Shown here: positions 48,901-60,800 of the stretch, in pieces
Layout: each line of letters begins with the position of its first letter
Numbering within the stretch: position 1 is the first letter of the stretch
Assembly (NCBI RefSeq): GCF_040807025.1
Contig: NC_090953.1
Span: 23,482,997-23,546,996 of the forward strand
Length of the DNA stretch: 64,000 nt
Reading direction: 5' to 3'
Source of the DNA: Struthio camelus
Taxonomy: Eukaryota > Chordata > Aves > Struthioniformes > Struthionidae
Notes under the pieces: model-generated
Database searches by the model: none
What the model was told of the DNA's origin: nothing
The model's input: the letters and a program-made list of their open reading frames with translations, nothing else
Made by a program: the position numbers and the translations under genes

Positions 48901-51128
48901 GAAAACTGAAACTGGAGTAACTTCTGTTATTTTGGTGACTCTCACAGCTGCTCTCGCAACGGCTCCAGTAATGTAGCACCCAACACAGCTTGGACTTGTA
49001 GAGTAGACAGAATTGAACTGTGTTGTGCCTGCGCATCTAATGACCCCAGAATAACACAAACTTAGCTGAGGAGGTTGGTCCTGTGCAAAGCCACCAGATC
49101 AAACTGTGCTTTCAGCTGTCAGAAACCACTTTGCTGTGAGAGGCCTGGCAAATCTGTGGTGTAAGCAGTGCTGTCATGTTCCCGCTGCACTAAGAATTTT
49201 TGCTAAAGACACAGATTATGAAGTACTGAAACAAGAATGGGGACCCTGGAGACCTCCTGATGTCCAACAAGAAGGACAGATTCTCTAACTCAGCAGTCAG
49301 TCTCGTCCCTTTTTCCTACCTCTACCTGTCCTCCTGCATCATGCGCATGTCCTGGGACAATACTGTTCAACTACTCTCCTGGCTAGCCTAAAGGCTGGGG
49401 AAGCCACTGCTCCTTCACTCAGCTTTGTTTTTTTGTTTGTCTTTGGTGCTACAATTAAAAATAAAAAATAAACACAATGTCAGCAAAACCACATATAAAA
49501 AAAACCCAAGCGTTAAGATATGCCAATACTTCCTGAAGAGGTAAAAAAAAACACCCCCCAAACAAACAAAAAACCCAACAAGTACATATCTGAGGTATTT
49601 CATCTGCTCAAAAAAACCTGACTTGGGCCTGGAGGATGGAAAGGACGTCACCAGGGCAGGATGGATGGTGCTTGGAGCTGATCTCCAGGCTGGGGGAGAT
49701 GTGCGTGGGAAAGGCCAGCCCAATACACAGCAGGAGAAGAGAGGACAGGGTGAGGCCACGTGAGCAGGAGCTGGGTTCACGGAGCCACAAAGTTAGCTTG
49801 GTTGGCTCCAGAAGAACCATGGCCAGTTTTAGTTTGCTTTAAATTGGAGGTTTGAAGGGAAACGGCAATGATTTAGTTTTTTCTGCTTCCATCCAGGAGA
49901 GCAAAAGGTCTTATTTGACTGAGAGCTTCTTTCTTTTTGCTCCCAAACAATCTGAAGGGGACCGAGCTTCCGGAGGCTTGTTCAGAGAGCAACTAAAAGA
50001 AGTGTTATACGTTAACCATAATATATACATACACAACACAGCCCCACTTAAGTAGATTTTAAATATCACCTTCTGTTTTCTCAGTGCATGGATGTGGAGA
50101 ACTTCCAGGGGCTACTGAAATACACCTTAAAAGAACAAAGTCACTCCAGGAAGCCTAGATCAACTAAAGTGACAGCCCTTTTGTGTCAAGCGGCTGAGGA
50201 TCAAAACCGAGCAAAAGTAAGTTCAGGCTTTCAGGGTAAATGTCACAGTGGATGAATTTCCTATGGGGAGAGAGACAGGCTCTAGAGCATTTAAAACTTT
50301 GCTGGAGGCCTGCAGAAAGCAGCAGGAGGAAACAGGCCCGCACCAGCCAGAATGAAGCAGCTGATCAGTCTTTTTTCTGTCTCTGTGGATCAAACATAGT
50401 GGTGGGAAAGTCCTCCCTGTGGTGCCAAGACCTCACAGAGGGGGAAAGAGGCTCATAAAGTCTCTCGTGACTCCACAAGCAGGGGCCATGTGCTCTAGCC
50501 AAGTCTGGCACCCAGGGGAGAACATACGAACACTGGACCACGATGCAGGTTGAAGAAAAGCGAGGAAGCTCGCCTGCTCTACAGCTGCGTGACCTTCTGC
50601 AGCAAAAGCCAACGAAGGACAGGGGCAAGGCACCCTGCTGGCTGTTAGGATTGTCAATACACGGAGTTGTTTTACGGGAAGAGTCTGTGGGGCTACTGGT
50701 TCAAGGAGAACCCCATTTCCTTGCCCCAACTCCAGCTCTTTCCACCTGCCTTGGTGACGTCTCAGCCATCTATCAGCCCACAGCTCCTAGAGACGATCCC
50801 TGATTGAAAAACGCCAGGTGTGCCCCCTTCTCCGTGTCCCACCCCCCATCAGGAACACAGCAAACCCTGGGAGGAGGAGGAAGAAAACAAAAGTAAAAGG
50901 GAGGAAGAAAGGGGAGAACAAAGAAAAGGGCTGGACAAACAGATGATGAGGAAAAACTCGCTGGCATGGAAAGGTTTCAGTATCATCATCTTGCCGTTGG
51001 CCAACCACAAAGCAGGTTCCTTGAGATGAGGTAATCTGTGCGACTCCTTCCCGGCTCACTCCCTGCCGTGAGCAGAGAGGACTGAGCTGCCGGAGGCCAG
51101 TGTGAGAGACAGCAAGCTCTGCCGTCCA
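45943..51128 (-). other. ARID3B: ARID3B 3' UTR (likely extent)
   Basis: About 5 kb without protein-like frames. It contains a long poly(C) run on + at about 47220-47234 and A-rich stretches near 49440-49580. No clear mobile element was recognised. The extent depends on which poly(A) signal is used. Confidence 0.5.
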
Positions 51129-54100
51129 TCAGAGAGACCAGCTGGTGGAGGGCTCTGCACTGGGGGTTCCCCGGGATGAGGTAGGGCTGGGAGAGCAGTG
51201 GGAGCTGCTGCTGCTGCTGCAGGAACTTTGGGTGCTGGAGCCTGCAATGAGGTGGACGACTGGCTTCTGGGCAAACAGCACTCCTGCAAGGCACAGACAG
51301 GGAAATAAAATGGTTACTGGGACTATGGGGTGACACAGCTGAGAAGGATACGGTACAGAGCAAGGAACGGTCTATCTGACCCCAGAGACCTCAGAGGGGA
51401 GCTCAGCGAAACCTAAGAGCATGAGGCCCACTGCAAAATAAGCAGGCTTGGAGATGGATCGACAAGGAAATAAGAAGGGATGCCCAGGGACTTGCTCTGG
51501 CTGCCTCTGCCACAGGGGCATTTTGCCTACAGAGAACTGAAAGATTTCTAATTGCTTCAGCACCTTTGGAGGTGAGAAGCATCTTTGTGTGCTACTGCAC
51601 TGCACTGCCAGGCCTCCCACGTGGTTTTTGTTCAAGGAAGCATAAATGTGACCTGCAGAGGTCAAACAGCTCTAGCAGAACACATGGGATAACAACAATT
51701 CATGCTTTATAATGAAGTGCAAGGAAACGCTGAGGAAAGTTGCTCCTCAGAAGGTGAAGAGGGATAATTCCCCTTCCTGCTAACACTTAAACAGAAGTCC
51801 CTTCCCTGTCAAAGGTGAATTTCCCACCAGGTTCCTTTTTCTCTGCCACAGCAAAACACCGCTTGTGAACTGTTAATATAATGGTTCCATTAGGAAACTC
51901 AAGTGTAGAGAGATCATGGCAGAAAGCTGAATAAAAATATAAAAATATCTCCTTACACAAATAAGGAGTCACCAAGAAATGGCATTCAGATGCGTCCTAG
52001 TTTAAAAAAAAATACTATCCACCACAACGAAAAGGAAAGGACACTATCCTGACAGACTGGAACCAAAAAAGAGAGAAGAAATCCTCTCCCACTGAACTTT
52101 AAGTAGGCCAAGTTTTGTGTGCTGGGTTTTGGCAAATGACCAGCCCCAGGGAGCACACCACCCTCTCCGCATCCTACTCTGCATTGCGAGTCCGGCTCTC
52201 TACACATCCCCAGAACCCTGGTTCTTTCTCACCAGCATAGATTGTGCCGTTAATCTCCACCGACATGTTAATACTCCCAATGCCGTTAGGTGACAAATTC
52301 AGTGCTGCTGCTGCCGCCGAGTCTGGTTTATCTTCTTTTGAGAAAGAAGAGATGCAGAGTTAGATTATAACTGTCCTGTTTCCAGCGCTATCCAGAGATG
52401 GTCAAGGGTTTACACAGTCCTCCTTTTGTCTCTTTTTTTAACGAGGAGATCCCCACATGACCTGTACTTCCAATACCCTTAAAGGACAAGTCAACGAAAG
52501 CGATTAGGTGCCTAAATGCGAATTGAGTAGGGGTTGGGTTCCTACTGACGTTTTTGAATCTCTTCCTGATTCAGGCACCGGAGAACCAAGTTTGTAGAGA
52601 GAAAGGGGGAGGAACTAAAGTCTTGGCAGACAGATAATCCCCAACACGGGCTATGCGTTTTCTATCTCAAGTAGGTTTGTCAGGGTTAACAAAACCCCCC
52701 AAGATAAAGCTGTCAGCAAATAAGACATGCCCATATCTAAATCAGCTGGATTAAGGTAGTATTTGCAGTAGACTAGGAGCACATGCACAGTCCTTTCCAC
52801 AGCGGTGGCAGTTCCTCAGGGGGCTGGTGCATTACTGGTGTGCAAAGCCCAGGCTGCAGCAGCTACAGTGGCCCCTGGAGGGAGGGGGACAACCCAAGAG
52901 CCAAGGACTCCAAGCTAGAAACAGTATGCTTGGCTGCTCCTGTGGGATGTGAAATCTGGTTCTTCACTGTCCTCAGCCTGGAGACTCTTTTTTAAGCCAT
53001 TACAGGCAAGATTTCCGCAAAGGGCAGGCAGTATTTCTGCAAATGCCAATGCACAGCAGGTATGCAGTTTGCACTGAAGTCTCAGGGGAGCTGAATGTCA
53101 AACTCTCCTGGACGTTTCTGAAAACTCCAACCTAAGCAATTTTTAACTGTGAATCGGGGATGTAGGATTCCTTCTCTGTGCTCCTGAATTCATGCTTACA
53201 GTTTGCACAGCAGTATCATGGTTACCGGCCCACTCAATGTTGGTTTTGGGGCACTGTGCTATTAAAACAGAGAGAGACAATGGAGACGGTTTGCCCGGGC
53301 TCTGACACTGCACACGAAGTGCATGTTTTTAGCTCCTTTCCAGCCTGCTGGGATAGCAAGGCCACTGTCCCTGTAAAGATTGCTAAGGACATTGTTAACA
53401 TGCAGCCTAAAAGTTGCTGTCAAGTTATAATAATCTCACGTAGTGCTTTCCAAACGTGCCTCTCAAAGCACTTTACAAAGAAGCACAGCATTATTTTTAT
53501 TTTGCAGTTGGGGAAATTAAGGCACAAAATACAGAACGGACTTGCCCATAGTCCCCTAACAAAGGTGAGAACAGTACTGTTGAATCCTGTTTAGGGTTCA
53601 ATCTTCAAGGACGTTCCATTTCTATCAGTATGTTACTATCTGTAGAGACGAAAACAGTTCCTAGCATTTTTATTTAGGAAGTTCAGGGTGGAAAGATAAG
53701 AAAAATAATAAAACAAAATGAGAGGAAGTGAACATTACTTCATAACATTTGTATTCTCTTTTACTCACTTTTTTTTTTTTTTTTTTAAATGCAAACGTGA
53801 AATTTAGGTGAGTGCATAATTGTCAGAACAGGTAATGTGAAGTCCTGATCTCATCTAACTCGGCAACAAACTGCTACTGCCTTGAAGGAGAACTTGCTTT
53901 GACCCTTTGCCATACTTATGTTGAGTTAACTGTCTCAATGAAGCATTACCAACATTGCTAGCAACAGCCTCAAGAACAACTTTTCCTCTAAACAATGCCA
54001 AACTTGCCTGGCCTTGTGCCTGCATCCAAATGTACAATTAATAGGGGTCTCAGCCCTTTAATTTTAATGGATCAAAAGGATTGCAGGAAACAGCTGTTGG

Positions 54101-57100
54101 GACTGAAATCTGCTGAGGCTTTGCTGTCCAGTGAAGTGCACCCCCAGGACAGGTAAGGGAGTCATTGTGTTTAATCAGCTTTTGAAGTCATTATATAAAG
54201 TATTGATTCTGACAATGTGACCTTTACAGGGTGACTCCCCTTTTACAAAGCATTTCAGGAGTGCATTTCCCAGGCCATGAATGCTGCTTATACATGACCT
54301 TCTAACCCAGCCTTGCCAGGAGTTCTTTGCCTGGAGGCTGCGAGCAGGGTTGCAGCAGATGTTGGCCAAAATCACCTGACTTGCTAAAAGCTCTGGGATA
54401 TGGTGGGCCCCTGCAGATACACAGATCTTTTGTAGCCTCCTCCTTACACCTGACAAATGATTCCTAAAAGCTGGGCATCTCTCTCCCCTAACTGCCTCCT
54501 GCAGTGCCATCCTTCCAAAACAAGCTGTGACTTCAGTGATCAATTAAGAGAGTTCCCTAACCAGGAAAGGGCAGCAATAATTCCTTGCAGCTCAGTGCTG
54601 GCATCAGGCTCCAAGGAGAGCAGGGCAAAGCAGAGGAAAGCACACTCTGGTTGATGGGCAGCACATCCGGCACGTAACAGGGCTTCCTCTCCAAAAGTCT
54701 TCTTATAGACTACATAATCACAAGACTGCCTTTGGCTAGGCTAAATCAGGCTCTCTGCTCTGAAGTACACGCAAGATATTAAACACAGAGCTGTGAGGTA
54801 TGGGGCCCAAAGCAATGTCATCTGACTCACGTGTTTTCCGTGAATGAAGGAGCATGCTTATAGCACGCAAGGGCACCGAATGCAAAGAAAACTGGGCTAA
54901 CATTAACTGAAACCGGCAATTCCCCAAAGTGCAAGTCCTGTGAAGGTGCAACAGCTTGAATCCTGAAGTAATCTGACTGTGGTCAACCCACACACAAACT
55001 AATAAGTTCACTCAGAGTGAGGGTCTTGTTTGAGGGTCAAGCGGGATTTATTAGCTTAGAGGCAGAGCTTCCCGAAGGCAGCCAGGTTGCTTCTGAATCC
55101 AGACTGGGTCACGTGTCAACAGGAATAGAAGAAAAATAGCAGTGGTAAGTAAAAACTAATGAAATGTTGCTACAGTTTAGCTTTGCAGTTATAGTGGTCC
55201 ACTCCAATAACTTATTGGCAGTGACCTCTGCCCAGTGTCCAGAGAGATGATCAAGCCTGTGTGTAAAGATGTGTTTGACGCTCTAGATTGGGAACAGTTC
55301 CCTCCCTGCTGCAGCTTGCAAAGACCTTTTGTTTATCTAGAGGCACAGCTTACCCTTGCCATTGATTTTGATCTTCATGGGAATCTGCCGTGCCATGCTG
55401 AACAGGTTGCGCTGAAGAGCCTGCTGGACAAGCCGCTGCTCCTCCTCTGTCATTCGCGAGACCTTCTTCTCTGGAGGCTCTCCAGACTCCAGTCTCTCCC
55501 TCAGCTGTTCCAGAGTGGCTGTTCTTGCTGCCACAGTTGCCTGCTGGCTAGCCAAGGTCACTGGCACAGCAATACGATTTGGCATAGACACAGTCAAGGG
55601 CACACTCTCACCTAAAAAAGGAAACAGTCACTTAGTCCCTCCCACAGCCTGCTCTAAAGCAAGCACACAATGCTCAGAATTCACAATAGACGAGGAACGG
55701 CAGGATGCGTGAGAGGGGCAAAAGGAGAGATCGCCAACACTGCAACTGCCTTTGCATTAGGAGTCAGGTGACTCTTCTGAAACACCCCTCTCCCAATAGC
55801 TGCCTAATACTCTTCGTAGCAGCCACGATGGTGGGCTGGGAACTATGCCACAGTCTCCAGAAAACCATTCAGTTTTGCTGACGCTGAGGAATTAAGATCA
55901 CTACTACCATCCACTGGATGGCAGCTGATTTTCTCCATAGAAAGTTTTCTCTGCTACCATCACATCACATTTCCAGGGCATCCAAATGCTCCACCACTCG
56001 TAACCAAAGTTGCTGCTCCTAGAATAAAATCACTTTACTCTCCCTTTCACTGGCAAAATATTGAATTTCAGTCTGTCTGTAATTCCAAAGTGACTCCCAC
56101 TGCACTCTAACTTCTTCTTAAGGATACTTCTGTAAATAATGAATACTTGTTTTTACAGCTTCCTACAGCATCACTCCAAGCATTTCTCCCTTCCAGGAAA
56201 ATAACAAAGTTTCTTAAACCCTTGCAAGTAGCAGCATTATCTATTTCACACACAAAGGAGGATGGATGAAGATAGATTAAAAGCCTCGCCAAAGGCCACG
56301 TGAGAATCAGCAGCAGAGTCATGTCCAAAGCCACAGCAATTCCCAGCTACACCAAAACCTCTGTTTGCTCTGTTATTGTTCCTTCTTCCCCAAAGCTACA
56401 AGCTCCTTAAGACAGTTTTGGATTCAAAGCAAATCTAGTATGAGCATGAAGAGGTTAAACTGCAGTCAGAATATTCTGCAGCTCCTTAGCTACCCGAGTC
56501 CCATTACTCTCGAGTCCAAACTAGACAAAACGGAAAACAACTGAGTTCCACCGCCTACACCTCTAACCGAGCCACCCGCTCTGATGTGGGCACAAATAGC
56601 TGACCTTTTCTGACAGCTGCTGCTGGAGACACGCGAGGATTGCTGGTCCCACTGCCTGGTGCGACGCCGATGATTGGGAAGCGGATCTTTGGGGGAGAAA
56701 GGAGGGAAGGAGGCCCTGTAGTGGTGGGTGAGTAGCTGAACAAAGAGGAGCTGTAGCTGGGCCGTCTGCCTTCCCGCCTGTTGCCATCGATTGCAGCCTG
56801 CAGCTCAGCAGGAGAACTGAGGGATTTCTTCTCGCATTCATAGGCGTATAAGTACTTCATATACCTGAGAGAAAGGTGAGGACAGGGAAATTCAAGCAGG
56901 TATACTCAACAGAACATGAAAAAGAGACTGTAGCACCGAGCGTCACACTCAGGAAGACTATCAGACTGAGGTCTTCCACAGATCTGGAGTCTTTGTTGGC
57001 ATACCACGATCACTGCTTTGCTTGATTCGGTGAACACGACAGTTCTGGTGTGAGGCACAGCTCTCTCGGAGAAACTTTCAGTCAACCCAGTGTTCGCAGG

Positions 57101-58693
57101 GAAGCACGTGCCTACCATACTGCTGTATCCACAGGGGCAGAAAAGCATCATCAAATATTCCTTTACAACTAAGGAGCTATCTATAGTTATAAGAATTAAG
57201 ATCTTGAACCATAACACATATCTACAGTGAGGGAAAACTGAGGAGCTATCTTGTCTTACTTGTGGTGGGAAGCATCGGTCTGTATAAAACCTTACTGCTC
57301 TTGCTGAAATCTGGCACAGAGCTTTGCAGGAGACAGTCTGTTTGTGCCAAAGGCTGTAGAAATGGCAAGGAGCTTCCCTCTCTGTGACTCAGAGGCTCTA
57401 ATAACTTGCAGGAAAACTGGTATTCGCAATGGCAACTACCAGTTTGTAACTAAGCACCCAGATCACAGCTAAAGCCTAGCCTGGGCCCTCTTGGAGGCAA
57501 TCCCTTTGGCCAGGGGAAGAGGCCATCGGAGTAGCCAAGAGCCTGAATTGCTGCCAAGTTCCTGAAATACACTGCCCCCAGCTGTACACCCACTGCATTA
57601 CACAGCAATCATTCACGCCTCCTTCTGCACCCAGGGTTTGCAGTGACACAGAGAACATGGCTCCCGTGGAGTCCTTGTCTGAAACCATGATCTACTGATC
57701 ACAGAGCTCAAGGCCTCATGCAAGCCACTGTACCAGGGTACATCACTGCAGCCTAAAAACCTTCATTTTATAGACGGTTTGTTCCACAGCCACAGAACTA
57801 ACTGGGGGTGGAGCTGGGTGTGGGTTCCCAGAGCTCAGCTTTCCATGCTTTAGTCACTAAGTGCAGCTTAACCCTGTTGCTTAAACTTTACAGTACATTT
57901 ATTTTTACTATTCCTCTTCTGCTTATTCTACTCTTTTTCTTCCTTAAGAGTGTCTTTTTTTTTGTAACTTGTCTAACCAATGTGAGATACTACAGGTCAG
58001 AAAAGCAATTCTCACAGTGACCAGGTGCTAAATACACATTTCCGTAGCTTAATAGTGATAACAGACATTAAATGATCAAGTTTATACTTGATACCTACAC
58101 ATCAGTAGGCCTCTCTCCCTCCCTCCCTCCCTCCCCATTGTGCCAGGTGCTCTACAGAGCAGGAGTCACTCCTTGCCCTGAGGAGTTTAACTTCTAAACA
58201 GGCAAGGCAGGCACAGGATGGAGAGCGGCAGAGATCACACAGAGCAAACACGGCCACAGCATATTAGTGCTAGGATTGTAGGGAGGGAGAGATCGCAACT
58301 GAAGAAAAACAAGGGGAGAAGGAATATACAAGGAAGACTGCAAGCTGTGGGAGAGATGGAAGGAGAGGGCTAAATAAAGCAATTCATCAGCTCCTCTCTT
58401 TCCAAAGAGCAGAGCTTACTCTCTCAGTTTTTCCTTCCCAGCCCCTGTTTTGCACTCCCAACTTCCTGCTTTGTGTTCACATCCATGCTTTCAGATGTTC
58501 TAGACTCACTGGGTTCGAAGCGTGAAGGCGGCACTGGTGATGGAGGTGGGCAGATTAAGGCCTTTGGTGATCTCCCGCCAGATCTTCTTGTTGATGATTT
58601 CTACTAGCCCTCCCTTCTCAGTCACCAGTTTGTAGAGCATGTAGAGATCCAGGATCTGTTTTGCCATGATGGGGATCCGATTGATGGGAGTTC
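51129..58693 (-). CDS. ARID3B: ARID3B, AT-rich interaction domain 3B (last five coding exons)
   Basis: Exons on minus: 58693-58510, 56864-56605, 55611-55354, 52334-52233, 51283-51129, all with GT-AG edges and agreeing phases, about 319 residues to a TGA stop. The first two encode the second half of the ARID DNA-binding domain (INRIPIMAKQILDLYMLYKL, GGLVEIINKKIWREITKGLN, YMKYLYAYECEKKSLSSPAE). A Ser/Pro linker follows, then the REKLES region (ATLEQLRERLESGEPPEKKV, MARQIPMKIKINGKG; NGIGSINMSVEINGTIYAGV) used for dimerisation and nuclear traffic. The tail is Ser-rich and ends PSTSWSL, as in recalled mammalian ARID3B. The earlier exons, including the start of ARID, lie beyond 64000. The fourth exon listed has a tandem AAG/AAG acceptor. 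Identity is very secure. Confidence 0.96.
53440..53600 (+). mobile_element. Ancient MIR/L2-type repeat fragment
   Basis: Ordered matches to the MIR/L2 tail: CAAAGCACTTTACAAAG, then ATTTTGCAGTTGGGGAAA, TTAAGGCAC, and GGACTTGCCCATAG followed by a degraded end. This is the 'CATTTTACAGATGAGGAAACTGAGGCAC...CTTGCCCAAGGTC' pattern. It sits in the ARID3B intron between the 55611-55354 and 52334-52233 exons and is strongly diverged. The exact family cannot be set by eye. Confidence 0.6.
56215..56370 (+). mobile_element. Ancient MIR/L3-type repeat fragment
   Basis: Reads AGCATTATCTATTTCACACA, GATAGATTAAAAGCCTCGCC, AAAGGCCACGTGAGAATCAG and CAGCAGAGTCATGTCCAAAG, in the order of the MIR/L3 tail (ATTATCCCCATTTTACA...TTAAGTGACTTGCCCAAGGTCACA...GGCAGAG). 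Heavily diverged, intronic in ARID3B. Confidence 0.55.
57690..57875 (+). mobile_element. Ancient MIR-type repeat fragment
   Basis: Contains CATTTTATAGACGG, a short middle, then GGTGGAGCTGGGTGTGGGTT, CCCAGAGCTCAG and GCTTTAGTCACTAAGTGCAG, in line with the MIR end (GCAGAGCTGGGATTCGAACCC...CTCTAACCACTA...CTGC). Intronic in ARID3B. Confidence 0.5.
58112..58136. repeat. (CCCT)n microsatellite
   Basis: About five CCCT units in an ARID3B intron, next to an old LINE fragment. Confidence 0.9.
58130..58290 (+). mobile_element. Ancient L2/L3-like LINE fragment
   Basis: TGTGCCAGGTGCTCTACAGA, then CACTCCTTGCCCTGAGGAGT, TTAACTTCTAAACAGGCAAG match the known L2/L3 block 'GGCGCTGTACAAA...TCCCTGCCCTGAAGAGCTTACAATCTAAA'. 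Preceded by a (CCCT)n tract at 58112-58136. It lies about 220 bp from an ARID exon, in intron. Confidence 0.5.
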
Positions 58694-60584
58694 CTGCAGT
58701 GAAACAGCCAGGAAGGGAACACAGAGTCAGACAGAGAAAACGAGGCCAAGAAAACCAGCAGGTTGGTGCTACTGATCTTCTTTCTAATAGGAAATTCAGG
58801 CAATTCTATTTGTAGCCTGACTTGAGGCCTCTCTGTGGGCAAGTAAATGAGCCAGAGAAGTGTAGCTACACGGCACGTCCTTTTCATGAAAAACCCCTTC
58901 CTGTAGGCAAAAGCAATTATCAGACAAATAATAACCTGCAGCTAAGAGCAACTTCTAAAATAGAAAGAGGGGAAGTAGGGTCTATTCAATCCTTGGGGCA
59001 AGGCAGCAGCACAGAGGAATCATTTTTTATGAACTCCCAGGGCAATCTCAGATAAAAATCTGTACCACTCACACTCAGGAAGGGGCTGAACAGTCATGCA
59101 GTATGAGCTACTCGTACATCGGGATTTCTCTCCCCAGTATTTGCTACGCTGTACGCTTGGGAACAAAAACGGAAAGGGGCACATGACACTTGGCAGCATT
59201 CTCTCTCTCTCCCACATACATTTGCTCTCTGTCCTCTCTCACAAACATAGGTATAACATTTTGCTACGGCTTCTGCTCATACAAAGCATTTTCTTCCTCC
59301 CACTTTTCCCTAAAGCAGCTCCTAAATGCTACTTCCCCTACTTTAAAAGCTCTTTCAGTCCTCATGCGATACCAACATGAGGTATTTCTCTCTGCGTTTG
59401 GGCACGCAGAGAGAAATTAGATAACAGCTGGTTTTAGTCTATTAACAGCCATACTGACCTAGGTCCTTCCAGCTCAGCACCCCTTCTCTGCCAGAGACTT
59501 ATATGTGGCAGGAGCAGTGTTGGGCAGGAGAACATGGAAAAGCTTTCCGGCATCATCAGCCAAGACAATTCTCCTGTGGAGATGTTAGCAGGATGTTGCT
59601 TCACCACTTCCCACTCATGCAAAGGCTAAACTAGTGAGCTGAATGCTGATCCTGTGCATTATCACATCTCTGCTCATCCTGGCTCTTCTTTGAGGTGGGC
59701 AAAGAAGGGGAAGGAGACTGAGGAATTGTCTCAAAACCTTCTGTCTCCTGCACTTAGGGACCACCTTCCATTAAAAAGGAAGCCTTCCCCTCCACCATGA
59801 CCAAACTTCTCCCAAACGCAGGAAAATATTGAAGCTCTTTTCTGCTTTGCTTATGTTTAAAGAGATACTTGCTGGATGCACGTAGACCTTCAGCTACAGT
59901 TTCTAAGAGATCAGAAACCTACAGAAACCTACAAATCAAACCCCAATCCATTACTAAATGGGACTTGGGGGCAGATAACAGGGCAACGTGAGATGTGTGG
60001 ATGAGGCTACCTATGTACCTTGGTTACAAGCGCAACCCAACTGCTGGAGCAATCGCTTGCTGCAAGAGAGCTAGAAACATGGGGTTGATGTTGTAGGTGA
60101 ATAAACAAATGGCACAAGAGCGCATCAGAGCATCTCAGTTCAGACACTGACTGCTTCCCCATCATTATCGCACTCAGGGTTAGGAGATGGAGATACAAAC
60201 TCGCTTTAGCCTAGCTAGAGAGAACTAGATCATACTGCTGGACAACAACCCAGTTTTGCAAGTCTGCTGCAAAGCCAGGCATCCTCACCAGTGCTGCACT
60301 GCTGAGAGAAGCACCCAGGCATCCAAATGCACAAAACAGGGGACGGTTCTATCCTTGCTTGCACAGGGCAGATGCTGGGAAACAGCTTTGCCCTTCCTCT
60401 TCAGTTTTGGTCATCTTATGGGTTAACATAGGTACGAAAATCTGACTTTTAACCTGATAGCGCGCTTTTAGCAGCACCTTAGAGTGATAAAGTGTAGGGG
60501 GTTTTAAAAGGTCAAACTAATGAGATTTAGGAAAGGAAAGGAAGAGGAAAAAAAACGCTGATGTAGCAAACCTTTTATTCCACA

Positions 60585-60800
60585 TAGGAAATACTGTCGT
60601 GGATCAAAGAGCAGTCCATCTGAGGTCAGTATCCTGTCTACGACAATGGTCAGCACCAGTCTTTACAGGAAAGCCTACGAGATGCCGTAATGGACAATTA
60701 TGGAATACTCAACCCACAGGGGAGACTTCTGCCACCGCTCATCAGCGAGTGATTCGGTTAATGCCCTGAAGCAGAGCAGTTTATGGCCCTTATAAATGGG
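60585..60800 (+). mobile_element. Old dispersed amniote repeat ('CAGTATCCTGTCT' family)
   Basis: Carries GTCCATCTGAGGTCAGTATC, CTGTCTACGACAATGGTCAG, CACCAGT, TAATGGACAATTATGGAATA, CCCACAGGGGAGACTTCTGC and TTAATGCCCTGAAGCA. I recall the same ordered words from a repeat abundant in turtle and crocodilian genomes. The family name is not certain. Intronic in ARID3B. Confidence 0.55.
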
